A stretch of DNA of 64,000 nucleotides, taken from Maritimibacter sp. (GTDB taxonomy: Bacteria; Pseudomonadota; Alphaproteobacteria; Rhodobacterales; Rhodobacteraceae). A program made the position numbers and the translations under genes. The DNA is taken from assembly GCA_002695005.1 (NCBI GenBank), contig NZNT01000021.1:1-64000 (forward strand), read 5' to 3'. The notes under the pieces were generated by a model. The model made no database searches. It saw only the letters and a program-made list of their open reading frames with translations, and was not told where the DNA came from. Shown in pieces: positions 33,328-42,784 of the stretch. The number at the start of each line of letters is the position of its first letter. Within the stretch, counting starts at the first letter, position 1.

Positions 33328-34876
33328 GGCCTATTCTGTTGAAAAACTCCGCTTGCATGAAGGGCTGGCCGCTGATTCAATTTGGCTGCGGCAGCTTGAG
33401 GTGAACGGCGATGATGGGGTCCCGACAGGAGGCGCAAGGCGCTCTCTTCTACGAGTTCTCGATCGAAACGCACGTTCCGCCCGACCACATGCTCAGATCG
33501 GTTGATCAATTCGTCGACCTGGCCAGCATCCGGCAGCACCTGGCACCATTCTACAGCTCGACCGGACGACCGTCGGTTGATCCGGAGCTGATGATCCGCA
33601 TGCTTCTGGTGGGTTACATCATGGGCATCCGGTCCGAGCGCCGGCTCTGCGAGGAGGTCCATCTCAACCTTGCCTACCGCTGGTTCTGCCGCCTCGATCT
33701 GACGGTCCCGGTGCCGGATCATTCGACCTTTTCCAAGAACCGCCACGGCCGCTTCCGCGACAGCGACCTGTTGCGCCAACTCTTCGAGTCCGTGGTGGCG
33801 CGCTGCCTTGAGGAGGGCCTCGCCAGCGGCCAGCGCCTCGCCGCGGACGCCAGTATTATCGCGGCTGACGCGAACCGACAGAACTCCACGCCGAAGTCGG
33901 ACTGGCAGCCGGGCAGCATCGACCCCATAGACGCGCCCCGGGCTGTCAGGGAATATCTGGACACACTCGATGATGCCGCCTTTGGCGCAGCGAGCCCGGT
34001 CGAGCCGAAGTTCACCTCCCATTCCGATCCCGCTTCGCAATGGACCGGGGCTCGAGGAGGTCCGGCCTACTTTGCCTATTCTACCAACTACCTGATCGAT
34101 ACCGACAACGGCGTGATCCTTAATGTGGAGGCCACCCGGTCGATCCGCCAGGCTGAGGTTGGATCGGTGCGGACCATGATCGACCGGGTGAACGATACCT
34201 TCGGCATCGCACCGGAACGGCTGATCGCCGACACCGCCTACGGCACCGGCGTCATGCTGGACTGGCTGGATCAGCAGCGCGGCATCGCACCCCATATCCC
34301 GGTGGTCGACAAGTCAGCCCGTAGGGATGGGACATTCGAGCGCGCCGACTTCGCCTATGATGCCGAGAGGGATGCCTACATCTGCCCGGGCGGCAAGGAG
34401 TTGAGGCAAAGCCGCCGGGCCTTCACGAAACCCCGAGAGATGAAACCCGATGACGATGGCATGCTTCGCTACCGCGCCGGCAAGGCCGATTGTGATGCCT
34501 GCGACCTGAAGGCGCGCTGCTGCCCCAAGGAGCCGTCTCGAAAGGTAACCCGATCAATCTTCGAGCCCTCCCGGGATCGGGCGCGTGCGATCGCTCAGAC
34601 GACCGACTACGCGATCTCCTGCAAGCTCCGGAAGAAGGTGGAGATGCTCTTCGCGCATTTGAAGCGAATTCTGGGCCTCAGCCGTCTCCGGTTGCGAGGC
34701 CCGAGCGGCGCACGAGATGAATTCCACCTCGCAGCCACCGCACAGAACCTCCGGAAGCTCGCAAAGCTCCTTCCGACGCCACCGGTCTCCTGTTGAGGTA
34801 GGTTAGGCACAGGCACCGCAAATCATGGGCAAGGGTCAACGCGATCACCGAGCCGGGTTTTTCAACGGAATAGGCC
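33328..34876 (+). mobile_element. IS1182-family insertion sequence with terminal inverted repeats
   Basis: The element spans about 1.55 kb. The left end reads GGCCTATTCTGTTGAAAAAC (33328-33347). The right end, read as complement from 34876, is GGCCTATTCCGTTGAAAAAC, so 19 of 20 end bases match. One full-length transposase gene lies between. The bases just outside the ends (GTTCC and CTTAG) show no target duplication. The insertion may be old, or neighbouring sequence may have been lost or exchanged. Confidence 0.85.
33411..34796 (+). CDS. IS1182-family transposase
   Basis: A 461-residue DDE transposase that appears complete. The N-terminal DUF772-like region has GRPSVDPELMIRMLLVGYIM and ERRLCEEVHLNLAYRWFCRL. 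The catalytic DDE region includes GQRLAADASIIAADANRQ and LIADTAYGTGVMLDWL. A cysteine cluster (CDACDLKARCC) precedes the C-terminal FAHLKRILGLSRLRLRG. The frame is intact, so the enzyme could be active. A large open frame on the opposite strand is a shadow of this gene. Confidence 0.93.
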   Translation: MMGSRQEAQGALFYEFSIETHVPPDHMLRSVDQFVDLASIRQHLAPFYSSTGRPSVDPELMIRMLLVGYIMGIRSERRLCEEVHLNLAYRWFCRLDLTVPVPDHSTFSKNRHGRFRDSDLLRQLFESVVARCLEEGLASGQRLAADASIIAADANRQNSTPKSDWQPGSIDPIDAPRAVREYLDTLDDAAFGAASPVEPKFTSHSDPASQWTGARGGPAYFAYSTNYLIDTDNGVILNVEATRSIRQAEVGSVRTMIDRVNDTFGIAPERLIADTAYGTGVMLDWLDQQRGIAPHIPVVDKSARRDGTFERADFAYDAERDAYICPGGKELRQSRRAFTKPREMKPDDDGMLRYRAGKADCDACDLKARCCPKEPSRKVTRSIFEPSRDRARAIAQTTDYAISCKLRKKVEMLFAHLKRILGLSRLRLRGPSGARDEFHLAATAQNLRKLAKLLPTPPVSC

Positions 34877-35004
34877 CTTAGCGGACGTTCGGTCCAAACC
34901 CGTCCAATGGCTTCTTTATCTCATAACCTATCTAAGGCGTGAAAACCGGCAAGTCGGACGGGGCGCGCCTGCGCCCCGCCCTTCGGCATAGCAGGAAAAT
35001 GCCG

Positions 35005-36204
35005 TTATTGCCCCGAGAGGGCCGCGTAGACCGCGCTCTCGAAATCCATATACCCTGGAAAGGAGACCCCATCTGCGAACGGCAGGATCTGCGTTGCCCA
35101 GTAGCCGCCGATCCCATTCTTTCGATCTATCCAATAGTAGCTGTTCGCCAGCCCGGCCCAGCCGATGGCGCCGGCCGGGCGCCCGGTGGACGCGTCTTCG
35201 GTGTTGACCATGAAGGTGTAGGACCAGTCCTTGGGTATGCCCGGAAAGAACTCTGCATCATTCGAAAGCGAGGGAATGACGCCGGGCAGCATGGTGACTT
35301 TCTGCGGTGGGACAAGTGCGCCCTGCACGGCCCATTCGACGGTTTCGGGTTTCAGGACCCGCCCGTTCGGACCGGCACCGTCGTTCAACCACATGCGGAT
35401 AAACTTCATGTATTCCGGCACAGTCGCGTAGAGCCCGTGGCCGCCCATGTGGACCTCAGGGTCATCAGGTAGTGCGAAGTCGTCCATCGGGGTCAGCCCG
35501 CCATCCTCGCCCCGCGCGTGGATGGTCGCGGTCCGCTCCTTCATGTCGGGCGTCCGGGTAAAGGCGATATCCTGCATGCCGAGCTGGTCGAAGATCCTCT
35601 CTTTCATAACCTCGCCCAGGCGTTTGCCGCGGATGCCTTCGACGACCTGTCCGACCCAGTCGATGTTCGTGCCGTATTCCCACTTCGTGCCCGGATCGAA
35701 TAGCAGCGGGGTTTCGATGCAGGCGCGGCTGCCGGTGACGACAGAGGGCTGGCCCTGCTCTTCGGCGAGGCGCTTATAAGTCTCGTTAAAGAAATCATAG
35801 CCAAAACCGGCCGTGTGCAGCATCAGTTGGCGGGTCGTGACATCACTTTTGGGGGCGCGCAGTCTGGGGGTGCCGTCCGCGTCGAACCCGTCGATCACCT
35901 TCAACTCACCGATGGCCGGGGCGTAGTTTTTCGCAGGCGCATCGAGGTCCAACAAACCCTCCTCGACACATTGCAGGGCTGTGGTGCCAGCGATTGCCTT
36001 GGTGGTCGAGAAGATGGCGAAGACCGTGTCCTCCGTCATTGCGTCGCCGTCCAGCCGCCGCTCTCCGGCCGCGCCGGCGTAGATATCGCCATTGCGGTCT
36101 GTTGCCATCGCGACAACCCCGGGCACACGCGACGGACCGGTGCCCAGTCCGTTCAGAACGGCGTCACACCGGATTTTCAGATCGTTTGGGTTGATGTCCT
36201 TCAT
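35005..36204 (-). CDS. Beta-lactamase-fold serine hydrolase (class C/EstB type)
   Basis: A 399-residue enzyme of the beta-lactamase/D-alanyl-D-alanine-peptidase/esterase fold. The nucleophile motif is S-T-T-K at 66-69 in [27 protein letters not shown] and [16 protein letters not shown] (the tyrosine motif region) follow. It has no signal peptide, so it is probably a cytoplasmic esterase and not an antibiotic resistance enzyme. The ATG at 36204 has GGGAGGA upstream. It lies 96 bases downstream of an AraC regulator gene on the same strand that may control it. Confidence 0.87.
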   Translation of the reverse strand: MKDINPNDLKIRCDAVLNGLGTGPSRVPGVVAMATDRNGDIYAGAAGERRLDGDAMTEDTVFAIFSTTKAIAGTTALQCVEEGLLDLDAPAKNYAPAIGELKVIDGFDADGTPRLRAPKSDVTTRQLMLHTAGFGYDFFNETYKRLAEEQGQPSVVTGSRACIETPLLFDPGTKWEYGTNIDWVGQVVEGIRGKRLGEVMKERIFDQLGMQDIAFTRTPDMKERTATIHARGEDGGLTPMDDFALPDDPEVHMGGHGLYATVPEYMKFIRMWLNDGAGPNGRVLKPETVEWAVQGALVPPQKVTMLPGVIPSLSNDAEFFPGIPKDWSYTFMVNTEDASTGRPAGAIGWAGLANSYYWIDRKNGIGGYWATQILPFADGVSFPGYMDFESAVYAALSGQ

Positions 36205-36300
36205 TGATTCCTCCCTTGAAGATGTGAAGAGAAGAATGCGGAACACTGATCGGCCGCGCTGTTCGCAACCGGTATGTTCTGTCCGATTTCGGAAACGAAG

Positions 36301-37383
36301 TCAGTGCGGGCGGACGCGTCGTGCGACCCGACCACGCGTCTGCGACGGCGTTTCTCCGAACCTTTCTCGATACCGGCCGGCCAGAGCGCCGAAGTTCGAA
36401 AAGCCCCAGTCTGCGGCGATCACGGCGACGGTCACATTGGCTGGCAAAGTTTCAAGATCCCGGCGAAAGCCGTCAAGCCGCCGCGCCACGAGGAATGCCC
36501 GAGGCGAAATACCTCGAAACTTCTGAAATCCGCCGGACAGTGTCCTTGCAGAAACGCCGACACGCTTGGCCACATCGCCGATTGAAGGTGCTTCGCGCGC
36601 TTCGGCTTCCATGATCTCCTCGGCCGCGCGAACGTAACCGGGGGCTGCACAGCGGGCCCCGGTCTCAAGGCTCAACCCAGCGGCCGATGCCCACTGTCGC
36701 AGAAGTTCGACGCAAAGCATCTCTTCGATATGCCGCACCAAGACTGCGTCGGATGAGACTTCGCCCGCGCGCGTTAAGGCACGGGTGGCATAATCGAGAA
36801 GCGCGGGCCAGGCTGAGTTGGGGCCGCCGATCTTGACACGGCTCGTCCACAGGCGGTCATCCGGCACGAAACCGAACCACCTCTCGGCCGTATCAACCAT
36901 CGCCTGATGCGGGATCGTGAGGTTCAGCTGCATATGGTCGGGATCACCCTCAAGCCAGTATTCGGCTCGGGAGCAATCTACGACAAAGCTTTCCCCGGCA
37001 GCGGTTGCAATAGAGCCACCATCGGTTTGATGATCCAATGCCCCGCGCAGGGTGTTAAGAACAAGGATGTTTCCGGCATCAGGATCGAAACGGTCAAGGT
37101 GAATGCCGGTGCCGTAGGCAAACCGGGTCATGGTCACACAGCCCGCCTTCGCCGAAATCATGGTCGCATCCGGCAGGGACAAGCGATCCAAAGGCCGCAC
37201 CCGATATCGCATATAGACCGACCGGCAGAAGTCCTCCACTTCGTCCCAATCAGCTGAATGGGTTTTCTGCCGGTGCCTGATCGGCGCCCCTAACGAATCC
37301 AAAACAAGTGCATGTTCCAGCAAAACCCCGCTCCTCCTCGTGGTTCCATTCTCAATGTAACACGATATTGGCGAGGTAGACAT
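36301..37383 (-). CDS. AraC-family transcriptional regulator
   Basis: A 360-residue regulator. An N-terminal effector domain has the AraC-binding-like VYMRYRVRPLDR and VLNTLRGALDHQTDGG. A C-terminal pair of helix-turn-helix motifs follows: APSIGDVAKRVGVSARTLSG, then TVAVIAADWGFSNFGALAGR and YRERFGETPSQTRG. The usual glutamine of the signature (FQKF) is kept as GGFQKFRGISPRAFL. It stands directly upstream of the serine hydrolase gene. The inducer is unknown. Confidence 0.9.
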   Translation of the reverse strand: MSTSPISCYIENGTTRRSGVLLEHALVLDSLGAPIRHRQKTHSADWDEVEDFCRSVYMRYRVRPLDRLSLPDATMISAKAGCVTMTRFAYGTGIHLDRFDPDAGNILVLNTLRGALDHQTDGGSIATAAGESFVVDCSRAEYWLEGDPDHMQLNLTIPHQAMVDTAERWFGFVPDDRLWTSRVKIGGPNSAWPALLDYATRALTRAGEVSSDAVLVRHIEEMLCVELLRQWASAAGLSLETGARCAAPGYVRAAEEIMEAEAREAPSIGDVAKRVGVSARTLSGGFQKFRGISPRAFLVARRLDGFRRDLETLPANVTVAVIAADWGFSNFGALAGRYRERFGETPSQTRGRVARRVRPH

Positions 37384-37866
37384 CGGGCATTGGTCGTAGA
37401 GAAATGAACGTGTTGGTGGGGACGCGCCGACACGGTCGCGATCTGGCGTAGGTTCTGATCGAGCGCGTTGTCCCCCCGGCGTGTGAGGCTCTACAATGCC
37501 GACATTGGTTCAAGCCGCAGCGAATGACCGCTCCCCGCCGTTGGTGCTGTTTTCTGCATCGCGGCAAGTCGCTTAGGTCTCGCCTGAGTAGTTGCCAGAA
37601 CGTGTTTGGATTTCAGGCCCAACAGACAAAGTGAGACCGGCGTCGAAGTGAATTTTCGACCAGCGGAAATCCCTCGGTGGATCAACATCTTACAGGGTCT
37701 GCACTAAATCGGCACAGTCATGAGGTCTGGAGAATATCGGCCCTGAGAGACCACTTCCGGGCCTCCCGGCCCGCGGGCCAGTGCTCAGCCCTTCCCGCAT
37801 AACCCTCGAAAACAACGCAAAAATCCAGCCGCAGCCGGATCGGGAGAACGCTTTCGCGGGGGCAAG
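37384..37866. other. Gap before tRNA-Ser with a dispersed repeat
   Basis: No gene is supported in these roughly 480 bases. At 37517-37539 lies the second copy of the 23-base dispersed repeat also found at 33282-33304 (21 of 23 identical). The remainder shows no domain signature. An open frame across the tRNA on the minus strand is the familiar false frame read through serine tRNAs. Confidence 0.5.
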
Positions 37867-37869
37867 TGG

Positions 37870-37956
37870 CGGAGAGACAGGGATTCGAACCCTGGAGACG
37901 GTTTCCCGCCTACACACTTTCCAGGCGTGCGCCTTCGACCACTCGGCCACCTCTCC
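37870..37956 (-). tRNA. tRNA-Ser (anticodon GGA)
   Basis: The minus strand folds as an 87-base class II tRNA. The acceptor arm is GGAGAGG with TCTCTCC, the D arm has GTGGCCGAGTGGTCGAAGGC, and the anticodon loop CTGGAAAG contains GGA. A long variable arm and the T arm GGGTTCGAATCCC follow. The CCA end is encoded at 37867-37869. It reads UCC and UCU serine codons. Confidence 0.97.
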
Positions 37957-38026
37957 GTGCCGCGCTATGTATCCGCTCCCGCACCCGGCTTGCAAGGGGG
38001 ATTTGGGCAGTTTTTGCGCCTTTCCC

Positions 38027-40564
38027 TTAGTCGCCGTCCGGCGCTTCCCAGGCCTCCGGTTCAGTCCCGTGATCCGGGTCCCGCCGCGGGTCGTCCGGCT
38101 CGGCGTTCCTGACGCCGGTCGCGCCGCTCTCGCGCGCCACAGGGCCGTGCAAGCTTTCGGGGTTTCGGATCCACAGATCGCGCTGCGCGAAGGGAATTTC
38201 GATCCCCTCTTCGGAAAACTTCTTGGCGATGGCGTGGTTTAGTTCATCGCGCACGTTCAAGATGAAGAAGACGTCCGACAGGATTGCGCGGATCTGGAAC
38301 ATGAGCGCGTCGGCGCCGAATTCCATGAACCCCACCTGCGGCTCGGGGTTCACCGTGACCATCGGGTGATCCATGACGATTTCTTTCAGGATCTCGGCGA
38401 CGCGGTGGGTGTCAGAGCCATAGGCCACGCCGATGTCGATCACGAGACGCCCGACCCTGTTGCCGCGCGTATAGTTCGTCACGACGCCGGAGATCAGGTC
38501 GGAATTGGGGATCACCACGTCCGTCCGGTCGAACGTCTCGATCCGGGTCGAGCGCACGGATATGTCCTTCACGATCCCCATCTCGGTGCCCACTGTGATC
38601 CAGTCGCCTTCGGAAATGGGCCGCTCGATCAAGAGGATGATGCCGGAGACGAAGTTCGACACGATGTTCTGAAGGCCGAAGCCGATGCCGACCGAGAGGG
38701 CGCCGAACACGACAGCGAGCGAGGAAAGGTTGATGCCAACCGATGTGATGGCGATCACCGCGGCGAGGAAGATGCCGAGATACCCGATGCCCGAGGTGAT
38801 CGCGTTGCGCCCGCCGATGTCCATTTTGGTCTTGGGAAGGACGGTGGTTTTCAGCATTCCCTGGATGAGGCGCGTGAGCGCGACGCCGATCAGGAAAACG
38901 ATGATCAGAAAGACGATGTCGGTGGGTGAAATCACCGTCTCGCCGAAGGTGACCCCGCGCATGACGGTGCCCCAGATTTCCCAAAGATCGGTTTCCCGCG
39001 CGCCCCAGATCAGGGCGAAAAAGGGCACCGAGAGAATGACCGAGACGAGGCTTGCGAGGACTGGAGTCAAGGCTTCGCGCGCGTCTTGCGTGGTGCCGCC
39101 GCGGATCATGCCCCACAGGTCCACGAAGAAACCATGAAGGACAAGGAGGAACCCGATCATCGCGAAAGAGAGGGCGGTGTTGAACACCACGGTACCGGCA
39201 AGGATGGCATAGCCCAACGCCGCCATGATCGGGCCCACGATCCCGACGATCATCAGCAAACGGCCCGCGAGCGACAGGGTACGGTCGATGAAGTTCGGGC
39301 CCTCGTCTTCGCCTTCGCCTTCTACCGACTCGCGGTGGTTGAGGAGGAGCCGGCCCAGACGGACCATGAGCACGCCGGCGAACACGATCACGGGGAGTTC
39401 GAGAACCGCTGTGGTCGCCTCCGAGTATCCCTCGAAGGCGGCGAGTTCATGGACAAGCTGATAGGCGCCATAGGCGAACCCCAGAAGAGCGGCTTCCAGC
39501 CGCCCCTCAGCCCGGGCGATCTTGCCGAGATTGAGGACCTGCCATTCCGCACCCGGCAGACCGAAGACACGCGACCCGAGCCAGCGCGCAACGATCAGGT
39601 TCACCCCGACGGCGAGGATGAGCTCCGAGATGAGTTGGCCACGCAAGCCCATGAGCCCGGACATGCCAAGTGCCAGAAGCGCGGCAAGCAGCCCCAAAAG
39701 CGGCACGACCATCTGCCCGAGCGAAATGAGAAAGCTCCACACACCCCGCGCCGGCCCATCGCCACGCGACCGTACCCGCACGCCCGCATTGATGACCCAC
39801 GACCGGCCCCGAACGATGAGGACGAAGGCGATGACGAACAGTATGATGACGGGGATAAGGGCACGGCGGAATTGCGTGCGCTGCGAGTCCGTCTCGATCG
39901 AACCGATCGTGCCGCGCCAGGCCTGATTGAACGTGTCGGCGATGTCCGATGCCGCCTCGCTCCAATGCGACGGGTTTACCGGGCTTGGCCCGATCGTGAA
40001 CAACTCTGCTGTCTGGCGACTGCGCAGAAGGTCGTCGATTGCCGAGATGATCGTATCGGCCCGGGCGAAGGCCACTTCAGCGGCGCGCACCGGTGTTTCG
40101 AGTTCGGACAGCTGTTCCTGGAGCTGCGCGCGCTGTGCTGCGAGCGTGTCGCTTTCCGTCTCACCCTCGGCCGGAGCCTCTGGAAGAGCTGCGATCTGAT
40201 TGCGCAGCGCCGCGATGCGCACCTTGTTTTCGTCGCGCGCGGCAGCGAACCGGCTGCGCCACTCGTCGACCTCGGCCCGCAACGCTTCGAGCGCCTGATC
40301 CGACGCCCGCCCGGTTTCAAGCGCATGCTCGGCGCGGGCTGCGACGCGCGCCCATTCTTCATATGCCGGACTATCCGAAGGCGCCGTGATCTGTTCCATC
40401 ATCTGCTCGGCGGCAGATACGTTCGGATCCTCGACAACTGGCGCGGCGATTTCGGGTTCGAGCGCCGGGTCTTCCTGGTTTGTCGTGTCCTGGGCCCAGA
40501 GGACCCCGGCCATCAGGACCAGCAACGTCAGCGCGAGCCCGAGGCTATGAATGCGCAACATCAT
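38027..40564 (-). CDS. Large MscS-family mechanosensitive channel (DUF3772 type)
   Basis: An 845-residue membrane protein. It has an N-terminal signal (MMLRIHSLGLALTLLVLMAG), a periplasmic coiled-coil region (about 50-200, with many Glu/Gln/Leu heptads), roughly ten membrane helices, then the MscS pore and beta domain: VVFGALSVGIGFGLQNIVSN, ERPISEGDWITVGTEMG and VVIPNSDLISGVVTNYTRG. It releases solutes on osmotic downshock. The acidic proline-rich tail is probably cytoplasmic. The start overlaps the cysK stop (ATGA), so it is co-translated with the tellurite/cysteine genes. Confidence 0.92.
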   Translation of the reverse strand: MMLRIHSLGLALTLLVLMAGVLWAQDTTNQEDPALEPEIAAPVVEDPNVSAAEQMMEQITAPSDSPAYEEWARVAARAEHALETGRASDQALEALRAEVDEWRSRFAAARDENKVRIAALRNQIAALPEAPAEGETESDTLAAQRAQLQEQLSELETPVRAAEVAFARADTIISAIDDLLRSRQTAELFTIGPSPVNPSHWSEAASDIADTFNQAWRGTIGSIETDSQRTQFRRALIPVIILFVIAFVLIVRGRSWVINAGVRVRSRGDGPARGVWSFLISLGQMVVPLLGLLAALLALGMSGLMGLRGQLISELILAVGVNLIVARWLGSRVFGLPGAEWQVLNLGKIARAEGRLEAALLGFAYGAYQLVHELAAFEGYSEATTAVLELPVIVFAGVLMVRLGRLLLNHRESVEGEGEDEGPNFIDRTLSLAGRLLMIVGIVGPIMAALGYAILAGTVVFNTALSFAMIGFLLVLHGFFVDLWGMIRGGTTQDAREALTPVLASLVSVILSVPFFALIWGARETDLWEIWGTVMRGVTFGETVISPTDIVFLIIVFLIGVALTRLIQGMLKTTVLPKTKMDIGGRNAITSGIGYLGIFLAAVIAITSVGINLSSLAVVFGALSVGIGFGLQNIVSNFVSGIILLIERPISEGDWITVGTEMGIVKDISVRSTRIETFDRTDVVIPNSDLISGVVTNYTRGNRVGRLVIDIGVAYGSDTHRVAEILKEIVMDHPMVTVNPEPQVGFMEFGADALMFQIRAILSDVFFILNVRDELNHAIAKKFSEEGIEIPFAQRDLWIRNPESLHGPVARESGATGVRNAEPDDPRRDPDHGTEPEAWEAPDGD

Positions 40565-41595
40565 GCGTCTTCGAAAACCGTCGGAATGTCACGCTTGTCC
40601 CGGTCCAGAAACGCTGGCACAGGCAAACCTTTTTCACGCAGGAAATCCGCATTGTAGAGTTTGGCCTGATAGCGGGTGCCATAGTCACACAGGATCGTCA
40701 CGATGGTATGGCCCGGCCCCATTTCGCGCGCCATCTGAACGGCGCCCGCGATGTTGATTGCCGACGAGCCGCCGACGCAGAGCCCCTCGTTCTCGAGCAA
40801 GTCAAAGGCATAGGGCAGCGCTTCGGCATCCGTCGCGCGGTAGACCATATCGGGGGTGATCCCCTCAAGGTTCGCCGTAATGCGCCCCTGCCCGATCCCT
40901 TCGGTGATCGACGAGCCTTCGGAGGCGAATTCGCCGGTGGTGTAATAGCTGTAGAGCGCCGCACCCTCAGGGTCCACGAGCGCCACCTTGACCCCCTTGG
41001 GCTGGAGTGACAGGGCCAGCCCGCCCAGTGTGCCGCCCGACCCCACCGCGCAGACCACGCCGTCGACCTTACCGCCGGTCTGGTCCCAGATCTCGGGCCC
41101 GGTCGTTTCCTCGTGCGCGCGACGGTTTGCGACGTTGTCGAACTGGTTGGCCCAGATCGCGCCCTTGTTGTCCGAGCGCGCGATTTCAGCGGCAAGCCGG
41201 CCGGAGTATTTCACATAGTTGTTCGGGTTCTTGTAGGGGACCGCCGGCACTTCGACGAGCTCGGCGCCCGCGATCCGGATCATGTCTTTCTTTTCCTGGC
41301 TCTGCGTCTCGGGAATCACGATGATCGAACGAAACCCCATCGCGGATGCGACGAGGCCAATGCCGATGCCCGTGTTGCCCGCCGTGCCCTCGACGATCGT
41401 GCCGCCGGGGGCGAGTTCCCCACGCTCGATCGCATCGCAGATGATAAAGAGCGCAGCGCGGTCCTTGACCGACTGCCCGGGATTCATGAATTCGCACTTG
41501 CCGTAGATGTCGCAGCCCGTCTCTTCCGAGGCTTTCTTGAGCTTCACCAAAGGCGTGTTGCCGATCAGATCGATCATATCCTTGCGGGTGTCCAT
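40561..41595 (-). CDS. cysK: Cysteine synthase A-like enzyme
   Basis: A 344-residue PLP enzyme that makes cysteine from O-acetylserine and sulfide. The Schiff-base lysine is Lys44 in NPGQSVKDRAALF. The substrate loop is EGTAGNTGIGIG (the usual T-S-G-N-T reads T-A-G-N-T), and the phosphate loop is VGSGGTLGG. I start it at MDTRKDMIDLIGNTPLVKL (41595); the upstream extension is low-complexity and unlike the family. It follows trgB after 58 bases. The trgAB-cysK grouping is known from Rhodobacter tellurite resistance. Confidence 0.92.
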   Translation of the reverse strand: MDTRKDMIDLIGNTPLVKLKKASEETGCDIYGKCEFMNPGQSVKDRAALFIICDAIERGELAPGGTIVEGTAGNTGIGIGLVASAMGFRSIIVIPETQSQEKKDMIRIAGAELVEVPAVPYKNPNNYVKYSGRLAAEIARSDNKGAIWANQFDNVANRRAHEETTGPEIWDQTGGKVDGVVCAVGSGGTLGGLALSLQPKGVKVALVDPEGAALYSYYTTGEFASEGSSITEGIGQGRITANLEGITPDMVYRATDAEALPYAFDLLENEGLCVGGSSAINIAGAVQMAREMGPGHTIVTILCDYGTRYQAKLYNADFLREKGLPVPAFLDRDKRDIPTVFEDA

Positions 41596-41653
41596 GAGGC
41601 TGCCTCGTCCTTCGCTGCGTCTGTTTTCTTGGTATGTGACCGGCGGGCGGGTA

Positions 41654-42784
41654 TCAAGCGCCCGCGCGCAACCGGTCGCGGTTGAGCGCCAGCCAGAGCA
41701 CCGAGATGACGAGCGGCCCCGAGGCCACCTCACCCGTGCGCACCATCTCGATCAGGCTGTCGAGCGGCACGACGTGAGAGCGGATATCCTCGTTCTCTTC
41801 AGCAGCCCCCGCAACCGTGCCATCCTGGTCGGCAAGATAGGCTTCGGCGACGTAGGAGTAGACATACTCAGCCACCATGCCCGGGCTTGGGTAGTGCCCG
41901 CTGATGAAATGGAGTGTGCCAAGATCAAGCCCGGTCTCTTCTTGTGCCTCCCGCCGTGCGGTCGTCTCGACGCTTTCGTCCGGCTCGACGCGGCCTGCGA
42001 TGGGCTCAAGCACCCAGGGCATCGGATCGCCTCGCAGGTGCGGCCCCACACGAAACTGTTCGATGACAAGAGCGGTGTCGGCGACCGGGTCATAGGGCAG
42101 CACGGTCACTGCATCGCCGCTTACGAATCCCGCGCGGGTCGCGGGGTCGCTCCATGACCCGTCGAACCGGCGAAAGCTCAGGTCTTTTTCAACAACTGTG
42201 AAATAGTTGCCGTAAGGCCTGCTGTGCACAAGAGTCTCCACATCCTCCTGCGACGTGGCCGCGCTGCGCACTGTCGCGGGCAATGGAGCGGCTGCGCGCA
42301 CCCTGCTGGCCGCACGAAGCCAGATCTGGCTCATGCGGGACGCCAGCGTTTCGGCGTCAATCCTGCCGAAGTAGTCCATCGCCTCCTCAGCGGCGGCCAG
42401 CCAGCGCGGGGCATGGCGGGCTTCCCACTCAGCCAGCGACCATGGGCCGCCCGCCTCGGGCGGCGACGAGGGCCGATAGCGAACCGCGTCACGCGGACCT
42501 TCCGCAGTTTCTACATTGGCCGGCACGAGGTCGTAGTCGAACCCACCTTCGAAGAAATCGAGCCGGGCGCGGTGCGTGGGGTCGAGCCCGTCAAGCAGCA
42601 GCCCATTTGAAGACCCGTCCGGGTCATCGATGAGCACAGGGTAATCGGCTCCCGCAACCCAATGTGTCCGGACGCCCGCGAGCGTCGCCGGGATCGCGCG
42701 CACGCCTTCCGGATCGCCAAGCACGATGTCGCGCAGAGGGCGGCAACGTAGTGTCCCGAAGACGAAAAGCGGCGCTTCGTTCAC
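41654..42784 (-). CDS. trgB: TrgB-like GGCT-Nudix fusion, tellurite resistance locus
   Basis: A 376-residue two-domain protein. The N-terminus has a gamma-glutamylcyclotransferase-like fold (LFVFGTLRCRPLRDIVLG, with the catalytic glutamate in LDFFEGGFDYDLV). The C-terminal half is an ADP-ribose-pyrophosphatase-type Nudix hydrolase, with the complete Nudix box from GRVEPDESVE through RREAQEETGLDL. Nudix enzymes of this group hydrolyse ADP-ribose-like compounds. The fused cyclotransferase-like part hints at a link to glutathione and oxidative damage. It overlaps trgA by 4 bases and precedes cysK, matching the known Rhodobacter order. Confidence 0.88.
   Translation of the reverse strand: MNEAPLFVFGTLRCRPLRDIVLGDPEGVRAIPATLAGVRTHWVAGADYPVLIDDPDGSSNGLLLDGLDPTHRARLDFFEGGFDYDLVPANVETAEGPRDAVRYRPSSPPEAGGPWSLAEWEARHAPRWLAAAEEAMDYFGRIDAETLASRMSQIWLRAASRVRAAAPLPATVRSAATSQEDVETLVHSRPYGNYFTVVEKDLSFRRFDGSWSDPATRAGFVSGDAVTVLPYDPVADTALVIEQFRVGPHLRGDPMPWVLEPIAGRVEPDESVETTARREAQEETGLDLGTLHFISGHYPSPGMVAEYVYSYVAEAYLADQDGTVAGAAEENEDIRSHVVPLDSLIEMVRTGEVASGPLVISVLWLALNRDRLRAGA

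Noticed and set aside
33084-34295. 403-codon open frame opposite the transposase
   Set aside because: It is antisense to a full-length IS1182 transposase and shows no domain. GC-rich codon bias opens such shadow frames.
35005-36204. Serine hydrolase as an antibiotic resistance beta-lactamase
   Set aside because: There is no signal peptide, and the family includes many cytoplasmic esterases. Only the fold and S-T-T-K motif are shared.
37690-37995. Open frame across the tRNA-Ser region on the minus strand
   Set aside because: It reads straight through the tRNA gene (GEVAEWSKAHA-type false protein), a well-known artefact of serine tRNAs.
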